Under the pieces are notes generated by a model. It was not told the origin of the DNA, did not search any database, and saw only the letters and a list, made by a program, of their open reading frames with translations. Below are positions 57,145-64,000 of a DNA stretch of 64,000 nucleotides, in pieces. Position numbers and translations under genes: made by a program. How positions within the stretch are numbered: the first letter of the stretch is position 1; each line of letters opens with the position of its first letter. Source of the stretch: Lachnospiraceae bacterium (lineage in GTDB: Bacteria > Bacillota > Clostridia > Lachnospirales > Lachnospiraceae); NCBI GenBank assembly GCA_015057455.1, contig SVEH01000011.1, positions 29,330 to 93,329 of the forward strand. The letters are read 5' to 3'.

Positions 57145-57450
57145 ATGAATATAACTAGTAATTTAAATATGAATATTTTACCGATTATTGCAACTAAGAA
57201 CAAAGCTCTTTTGATACCATTCTTTATTATGGTTATTATTCTTCTTTGTTCTCCTGCTATTCAACTTAAGCTATCAACTCATAAGAATAAGTATGTAGGC
57301 TTAATTTTTCCTGCTATTGTATGTATTTTCTTTATTGTTGTAGCTATTATTGCAAAGCCTAATATTATTTTATCATTAATTATGATTATTGGCGCACCAG
57401 CAGCTTTAGTTGTATTTCATGTGATTATTCGTAAAAATTTAAGATATTAA
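57145..57450 (+). CDS. Small integral membrane protein, unknown
   Basis: 101 residues with three hydrophobic helices (ALLIPFFIMVIILLCSPAI, GLIFPAIVCIFFIVVAIIA, IILSLIMIIGAPAALVVF) and a short basic end. AAAAGGGG precedes the ATG. About 190 bp of AT-rich DNA separates it from the FliK-like gene, so it may be its own unit. I recognise no family. Confidence 0.55.
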   Translation: MNITSNLNMNILPIIATKNKALLIPFFIMVIILLCSPAIQLKLSTHKNKYVGLIFPAIVCIFFIVVAIIAKPNIILSLIMIIGAPAALVVFHVIIRKNLRY

Positions 57451-57452
57451 AA

Positions 57453-57475
57453 AGTGGGACTATGAAGTCCCAACT
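57453..57475. terminator. Terminator between small membrane protein gene and gatB
   Basis: GTGGGACT pairs with AGTCCCAAC, and TTTTT follows on the minus strand immediately after gatB. It probably also stops the convergent small gene. Confidence 0.6.
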
Positions 57476-59103
57476 TAACAAGAATAGCCCTCTAATTTTT
57501 GACGAATAAACAAATTAACTTTATCAGGAGATGCCTTACCCTTCATTGCCTTCATTGTTTGCCCTACCAAATATCCCATAGCCTTCGTTTTTCCATTATG
57601 ATAATCTTCTATTGACTTTAGATTATTTGCAAATACCTCTTCTATAACCGCAAGAAGTTCATCGTCGTTATCCACCATCATAAGTCCTTTTTCTTTTATG
57701 TATGTTTCAACGTCCATATCTAGTAATTTATTATCAAATATTACTTCTAATACTTCTATTCCATTTGCCTTGGTAAGTTTTTTATCTTCGACTAATGTAA
57801 TCAATGTTGAAACATCTTCTGGATTTACTGATATATGTTCTGCTGCCAATCCTCTATCATTTATAATTTTAAACATATCCACCATTATCCAATTGGATAC
57901 TTTTTTAGGTGCTATATTGGTACCTGGTAATTCATTTATCTTGTTTAATATAGCCTCAAATAAATCTGCTATATTCTTCTCTTCTGTTAGCACATCTATA
58001 TCATAATCCGGCAAAGCATATTCTTTTTTATACCTAGCTCTCTTTTCATCTCTAAATTCTGGCTGTTTTCTAGCTATTTCCTCAATCCATTGCTTATCAA
58101 TATATATACCTGGTACATCTGGTTCAGGAAAATATCTATAATCATTTACATCTTCTTTACTTCTCATTGAATATGAGCAGTTTTTATTATCATCCCATCT
58201 TCTTGTTTCTTGTATAACCATTTTCCCTTCTTCTAATAACTGTATCTGTCTTGCATACTCATGGTCTATGGCTCTAGAAATTGCCTTAAAAGAATTAAGA
58301 TTTTTCATTTCTGTTCGTACTCCTAATTCCTCACTTCCAACTTCTTTTACTGACAAATTCACATCTACTCTCATAGAACCTTCATTAAGTTTACAATCAG
58401 ATATTTTAAGATATTTTATTATTAATCTTAACTTATCTAAAAACTCTAATACTTCTTCTGCACATGACATATGTGGCTTAGTAACTATTTCAATAAGTGG
58501 TACCCCCGCTCTATTATAATCTATTAAAGACAAGCCTCTTTCTTCATCATGAATAATTTTGCCTGCATCTTCTTCCATATGCATCTCATGTATTCCTATT
58601 CGCTTTATTGTTCTTATATTGTCATTATCAATGGTATGTTTCGTTTTATTATGTACATTTTCTTCCTTAAAAATTCCTGTACCATTGCAATCACTATTAT
58701 TTTTGTCATTATGTACACAATTATTTTCATTATATTCTATACTATTTTCATCATTAAAATCTTCACTATTCCTATTACCTATAGTAATAAACCCATCCTT
58801 ACAAATAGGTTCATAAAGTTGCGATATTTGGTAATTCTGCGGATTATCTGGATAAAAATAATTCTTTCTATCGAATTTATTCATTCTATTTATAGTACAA
58901 TTAGTTGCCAATCCCAAGGCAATAGCATACTCAACTACTTTTTTATTTAAAACTGGAAGTGTACCTGGCATTCCCATACACACAGGGCATACATTAGTAT
59001 TCACCTTACTTCCAAACTGAGATTTACAACTGCAAAATATCTTTGTCTTCGTAGCTAATTCCACATGTACTTCTAGCCCTATCACCATTTCGTACTTTCT
59101 CAT
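57475..59103 (-). CDS. gatB: Asp/Glu-tRNA amidotransferase subunit B with Asn/Asp-rich insertion
   Basis: Subunit B binds mischarged Glu-tRNA(Gln) or Asp-tRNA(Asn) and activates it for amidation. MVIGLEVHVELATKTKIFC, CPVCMGMPGTLPVLN, HMEEDAGKIIHD and DYRYFPEPDVPGIYI are the family motifs, and the C-terminal YqeY-like domain is present. At 542 residues it is about 65 longer than usual. Residues about 110-163 are a low-complexity insertion (SIEYNENNCVHNDKNNSDCN and similar) between two conserved strands. GGAGG precedes the ATG. It is the last gene of gatC-gatA-gatB. Confidence 0.94.
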   Translation of the reverse strand: MRKYEMVIGLEVHVELATKTKIFCSCKSQFGSKVNTNVCPVCMGMPGTLPVLNKKVVEYAIALGLATNCTINRMNKFDRKNYFYPDNPQNYQISQLYEPICKDGFITIGNRNSEDFNDENSIEYNENNCVHNDKNNSDCNGTGIFKEENVHNKTKHTIDNDNIRTIKRIGIHEMHMEEDAGKIIHDEERGLSLIDYNRAGVPLIEIVTKPHMSCAEEVLEFLDKLRLIIKYLKISDCKLNEGSMRVDVNLSVKEVGSEELGVRTEMKNLNSFKAISRAIDHEYARQIQLLEEGKMVIQETRRWDDNKNCSYSMRSKEDVNDYRYFPEPDVPGIYIDKQWIEEIARKQPEFRDEKRARYKKEYALPDYDIDVLTEEKNIADLFEAILNKINELPGTNIAPKKVSNWIMVDMFKIINDRGLAAEHISVNPEDVSTLITLVEDKKLTKANGIEVLEVIFDNKLLDMDVETYIKEKGLMMVDNDDELLAVIEEVFANNLKSIEDYHNGKTKAMGYLVGQTMKAMKGKASPDKVNLFIRQKLEGYSC

Positions 59104-59156
59104 ATTGGTCCTCCATTATGCTTTCTCTACTATTGCTATCTTTTTCTCTATTATAA

Positions 59157-60746
<1,590 letters not shown>

Positions 60747-60768
60747 AATTTTCTCACTTTATTGTATT

Positions 60769-61128
60769 TTAGGTAGTTTTTGGAACAACTATATATCCAT
60801 TTTCAATACTTGGCACACATTCCATTATCTCATTGTTATGTTCTATCTTTTTATTATCCATATTACTATTCACTTCATTATTGTAATCTATATCTTCATT
60901 TTCTTTATTTTCATCTAATCGAAATACATTACATGCCTTTTTTCTATTAATATCTTCTCTTTCACTACAACAATCATTCACTAAATTCATATCTAATTCA
61001 TTTAATTGATCTATATAATTAACCATTTCAGATAAATCTGCTTTTATTTTTATTCTTTCATCCGACGTCAACTCTATACATGACATTTCAGATATTCTAT
61101 CTATTACTTCATCTGTTATTTTATTCAT
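60769..61128 (-). CDS. gatC: Asp/Glu-tRNA amidotransferase subunit C with Asn-rich insertion
   Basis: The small stabilising subunit. Residues 1-70 match GatC (ITDEVIDRISEMSCIELTSD, LSEMVNYIDQLNELD, NVFRLDE) and the end GYIVVPKTT is the conserved GatA-clamping tail. Between them residues about 72-100 are Asn/Asp/Glu-rich (KENEDIDYNNEVNSNMDNKK), making it 119 residues instead of about 95. It is first in the gat operon; TAGGG lies close to the ATG. Confidence 0.88.
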   Translation of the reverse strand: MNKITDEVIDRISEMSCIELTSDERIKIKADLSEMVNYIDQLNELDMNLVNDCCSEREDINRKKACNVFRLDENKENEDIDYNNEVNSNMDNKKIEHNNEIMECVPSIENGYIVVPKTT

Positions 61129-61168
61129 CCCTACATTCCCTTCTATTGCTTATATTGTAGTTGCCCAC

Positions 61169-61241
61169 AAAATAAAACATGCCAACAATCCACTAATTTA
61201 TAGTTTAATTGTACTATAAATATTTGACTGTTGGCATATTA
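61169..61241. terminator. Long nested hairpin downstream of DUF445 gene
   Basis: On the minus strand ATGCCAACA pairs with TGTTGGCAT, with an inner TTATAGT/ACTATAA stem, and is followed by GTTTTATTTTG. It most likely terminates the DUF445 transcript ahead of gatC. Confidence 0.6.
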
Positions 61242-61310
61242 TAAAAAGTATATTATCAAGTCAAATTAACGTATCTAAAATATAAGCTCTTACAAACCCA
61301 ATTGCTTGAT

Positions 61311-62051
61311 TTACACAAATATCATAACTATTCCAATTATAAATCCAAGTAATGCACCTAAATTTACTACTGCATTTAACTCTTTCTTCATAATAAGTAA
61401 AATCATCTTTTCTAGTTCTAATACATCCATATCATTAATTCTATCTTCTATAATAGCTTGAAAATCAACCGCACTTAGAATGCTTGATAACTTATTGTTT
61501 ATTAATTCTTCGTATTTGTTGTCAACTGTCTCTTTTAACATATCTTCTGACTCTTGCAATTTACCTGCAATATGACCTAATGACATATCATTTATTCTAT
61601 TAGCTATTGGATCTATAAAACTTGCTAGTGTATTAGCATTCAACATCGCTGCAAAAAAACTACCTGCAACCGCTTCTGATATTCCATCTATTACTTCTTT
61701 TGCTACTGCTTCACCAATAAGTGGTGATACTTCTTTAACGGTAATATCTTTATCCTTTGTTGTTGTAAGTACACCCATAAAACTTGAATATATCTTATTC
61801 TTAACATCTTCTTTTAGAAGTCTTTCTTTTATAACATCTTCTTTTAATACTTCATTAGTCACAGAATAACCTATAGCTGAAGCTAATCTTGACTGTCCTT
61901 TTGGTATTATACCAGGCGTAAATGGTACTTTAAACTTACCGATTCTTACTTCCTTTAATGGTCTAAAAAGCATCTTTATCGCTAAAAAATTGGTAAAATA
62001 CCCTATAACTCCACCTATTAATGGTCCCGCTAAAATCTGTATTGCATTCAT
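61311..62051 (-). CDS. DUF445 (YheB-type) membrane protein
   Basis: The 246-residue protein has the DUF445 start GPLIGGVIGYFTNFLAIKMLFRPLKE, followed by PFTPGIIPKGQSRLASAIG. A helical middle comes next, then a C-terminal membrane helix (LGALLGFIIGIVMIF). Family members are membrane proteins of unknown function in Firmicutes. AAAAGGGACG precedes the ATG. It lies about 70 bp downstream of dapL and may be co-transcribed. Confidence 0.85.
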   Translation of the reverse strand: MNAIQILAGPLIGGVIGYFTNFLAIKMLFRPLKEVRIGKFKVPFTPGIIPKGQSRLASAIGYSVTNEVLKEDVIKERLLKEDVKNKIYSSFMGVLTTTKDKDITVKEVSPLIGEAVAKEVIDGISEAVAGSFFAAMLNANTLASFIDPIANRINDMSLGHIAGKLQESEDMLKETVDNKYEELINNKLSSILSAVDFQAIIEDRINDMDVLELEKMILLIMKKELNAVVNLGALLGFIIGIVMIFV

Positions 62052-62121
62052 GTCTTTCGTCCCTTTTCATACTATAATTTCTCTATATTTTGTAACCCTA
62101 TTATAATACTCAAAAATAACC

Positions 62122-63336
62122 TTACATAGCCTTAATTCTTTCAATAGCTTCTTTTGTATTCTCAAGACTACCAAATGCTGTAAGTCTAAAATATCCTTCT
62201 CCACTTGGTCCAAATCCACAACCAGGTGTTCCTACCACATGAGCCTCATTAAGTAAATGATCAAAGAATTGCCATGATGACATTCCTGTTGGAGTTTTTA
62301 ACCATATATATGGCGCATTAACACCACCAGACACACTGTATCCAGCATCTTTAAGGCCTTCAAGAATAATCTTAGCATTATTCATATAATATCCAACCAT
62401 TTCTTTAATCTGTTTCTTACCTTCTTCTGTATAAATACTTGCTCCTGCAGCTTGTATAATATAAGGTGCACCATTGAACTTAGTTCCATGTCTTCTTGCC
62501 CATAAACTATGTAATGTCACTCCATCAACTTTAAGTTCCTTTGGCACTACCGTATAACCAAGTCTTGTACCTGTAAATCCTGCATTCTTTGAAAAACTTC
62601 GTATCTCTATTGCACAAGTCATTGCACCTTCACATTCATAGATTGAATGTGCCACATCTTCCTCTGAAATATATGCTTCATATGCAGCATCGTATATAAT
62701 AACTGCTCCAACCTTGTTAGCATAATCAACCCACTCTTGTAATTTATCCTTACTAATAGTTGCTCCCGTAGGATTATTAGGAAAACATAAATATATAATA
62801 TCTGGTGTTTTCTCTGGAATTACAGGTGCAAATCCATTCTCTTCTAAACATGGCATATAAATCACATTAGTCCACTTACTTGTAGCTGCATCATAATCTC
62901 CTGTTCTTCCTGCCATTGCATTAGTATCAACATAAACTGGATATACTGGATCACAAACAGCAATTACATTATCCACATCGAATATATCTCCTATATTCCC
63001 TGAATCACTCTTTGCTCCATCACTAATAAATACCTCATCAGCTTTAATATTCACACCTCTTGCTTTAAAATCGTTCTCAACTATTGCATTTCTTAAAAAC
63101 TCATATCCTAAATCAGGTGCATATCCTTTAAATGTTTCTTGCTTACCCATCTCATCTACTGATTTGTGTAATGTGTCTATTACAACAGGAGCCAACGGTA
63201 ATGTTACATCTCCTATTCCTAATCGTATAATCTTCTTATCTGGATTATTACTTGTAAATGCATTAACTTTCTTAGCTATATCTGAAAACAAATAACTTCC
63301 AGGTAACTTTAAATAATTCTTGTTAATCTTAACCAT
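62122..63336 (-). CDS. dapL: LL-diaminopimelate aminotransferase
   Basis: Converts tetrahydrodipicolinate to LL-diaminopimelate in one step for lysine and peptidoglycan. The 404-residue protein has NYLKLPGSYLFSDIAKKV, IRLGIGDVTLPLAP, CFPNNPTGATISKDKLQEW, the PLP-lysine motif SFSKNAGFTGTRLGY and the C-terminal RLTAFG. Length is exact for DapL. GGAAGG precedes the ATG. No lysine riboswitch was recognised in the leader. Confidence 0.96.
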   Translation of the reverse strand: MVKINKNYLKLPGSYLFSDIAKKVNAFTSNNPDKKIIRLGIGDVTLPLAPVVIDTLHKSVDEMGKQETFKGYAPDLGYEFLRNAIVENDFKARGVNIKADEVFISDGAKSDSGNIGDIFDVDNVIAVCDPVYPVYVDTNAMAGRTGDYDAATSKWTNVIYMPCLEENGFAPVIPEKTPDIIYLCFPNNPTGATISKDKLQEWVDYANKVGAVIIYDAAYEAYISEEDVAHSIYECEGAMTCAIEIRSFSKNAGFTGTRLGYTVVPKELKVDGVTLHSLWARRHGTKFNGAPYIIQAAGASIYTEEGKKQIKEMVGYYMNNAKIILEGLKDAGYSVSGGVNAPYIWLKTPTGMSSWQFFDHLLNEAHVVGTPGCGFGPSGEGYFRLTAFGSLENTKEAIERIKAM

Positions 63337-63510
63337 ACTCTTTCTTTCCTTCCCTATCTTTCGAGTTTCACCTCATAAATATATTAAGCCAAATACTCTA
63401 ATATATCTATTTTATTATAAATTCTAGATTTGTCAATTTTTTCCTATAAATTATCTTCATATTTCAAAAAAATTTATAAGAATCAAACAAACTCTAATTT
63501 GTCGAGCTCT

Positions 63511-63577
63511 AGGCCCCTGTCGTTCTGACAGAGGCCTAATTAATTTTGAGCTTCGCTCAAAATTCGGGTGTTTTTTT
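63511..63577 (+). terminator. Double-hairpin element ending in T-run, related to 47204-47280
   Basis: AGGCCCCTGTC/GACAGAGGCCT (63511-63537) and AATTTTGAGC/GCTCAAAATT (63542-63564), then a seven-T run. The first hairpin matches the one at 47204 in 22 of its bases. No plus-strand gene lies before it, so it may be a dispersed repeat rather than a dedicated terminator. Confidence 0.6.
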
Positions 63578-63613
63578 AGCTCCGCAAAAGTTTTAGACTT
63601 TTATGCTAGTTTC

Positions 63614-63768
63614 AAATTTAAGAGAATATAATATATTTTTCTCACTGCTTGCGCTCCGTTGCAAAGCGTAACGGTCGTTAAGTTCATACTTCGCATAATT
63701 TATGCTCGTATTCACTAAACGCCGACGGTTTGCAAACCCCGAAAAATATACTATATTCTCTTAAATTT
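63614..63768. repeat. 155-bp near-palindromic element
   Basis: The 28-base ends (63614-63641 and 63741-63768) are inverted repeats with one mismatch. The inner, GC-richer 100 bases continue the symmetry imperfectly about a centre at 63691 (for example GTTGCAAAGCG against GTTTGCAAACCG). No reading frame or transposase is associated. It may be a MITE-like or structured-RNA element. Confidence 0.7.
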
Positions 63769-63820
63769 TTACCTTTGCTTATGAGTATTATAGCTTTTAT
63801 GAGATATTCCTTTTTTGGTT

Positions 63821-63925
63821 ATATTCTTACCATAATTACTGTTTTGGCTCTTATGGGTAGAAAATTTTCATTTTTACTAGATTTATATTCTTACCATAAT
63901 TATTATTTTAGCTCTCATGGGTAGA
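63821..63925 (+). repeat. Two 41-bp direct repeats, 64-bp period
   Basis: ATATTCTTACCATAATTA begins both copies (63821 and 63885), and each ends in ATGGGTAGA with five or so differences between them. The rest of 63770-64000 shows no gene I can support. Confidence 0.65.
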
Positions 63926-64000
63926 TTTATAAAACAAAGAATAATTATATCTATATGCTTTAGTACACAGCAAATAATAAAGGGGCTCGAATATATATGT

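Noticed and set aside
63337..63510. Lysine riboswitch upstream of dapL
   Set aside because: The leader is short and AT-rich and lacks the conserved lysine aptamer blocks.
63730..63924. 64-residue frame at the right end
   Set aside because: It starts inside the palindrome, runs through direct repeats and lacks a ribosome binding site.

Overview
The window looks like chromosomal DNA of a motile, low-GC Gram-positive anaerobe, most likely of the Clostridia (Lachnospiraceae type). The evidence is the very AT-rich sequence, strong GGAGG-type ribosome binding sites, several flagellin genes, a clostridial-type DapL lysine pathway enzyme, GatCAB, and surface proteins built from fibronectin type III modules. 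No rRNA, tRNA, CRISPR array or transposase-complete insertion sequence was recognised. Most genes lie on the minus strand.

Layout. 0-0.7 kb: hipB and the core of a HipA-type kinase that has lost its N-terminal part and sits in the -1 frame behind an A-AAA-AAG slippery heptamer. 0.7-2.4 kb: a secreted Fn3 protein. 2.5-2.9 kb: a candidate type I toxin-antitoxin locus. 2.9-7.2 kb: two flagellins and a truncated flagellin-like protein, with sigma-28-like promoters. 7.6-9.2 kb: a heptad-repeat coiled-coil protein and a DMT exporter. 9.3-14.6 kb: an MscS channel, a GlgB homologue that has lost its catalytic residues, and a DUF1015 protein. 14.8-16 kb: an HTH/Fic pair. 16.9-21.7 kb: a moxR-DUF58-transglutaminase operon. 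23.7-26 kb: serC-serA. 26.3-32.9 kb: leuB-leuC-leuD-ilvD-ilvB. 33-40.5 kb: a PMT-family mannosyltransferase, followed by an exact 2,831-bp tandem duplication carrying a von Willebrand factor A surface protein and methionine aminopeptidase. 40.6-45.8 kb: an OLD nuclease, dtd, and a DinG-like helicase with a nuclease domain. 46-47.2 kb: a lone tyrosine integrase. 47.3-51.7 kb: an Fn3-GH25 lysozyme and purB, separated by 41-bp tandem hairpin repeats. 51.9-57.5 kb: a sensor-like membrane protein, a lipoprotein, a FliK-like protein and a small membrane protein. 57.5-61.1 kb: gatC-gatA-gatB. 61.3-63.3 kb: a DUF445 protein and dapL. 63.5-64 kb: repeat-rich non-coding DNA with a 155-bp near-palindrome.

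How the genes work together. The core is biosynthetic (serine, branched-chain amino acids, lysine/diaminopimelate, purines, Gln/Asn-tRNA). Motility and cell-surface functions are interleaved with it. Accessory material is scattered (HipBA, Fic, the type I TA candidate, the integrase, a decayed Rpn nuclease).

Observations most worth a second look: the GlgB pseudo-enzyme, the hipB/hipA frameshift arrangement, the 2,831-bp duplication that places one map copy behind a different promoter, asparagine-rich insertions in all three GatCAB subunits including a 44-nt pure trinucleotide microsatellite, the type I TA candidate, and the large palindrome at the right end. All calls rest on reading the sequence; no database search was possible.
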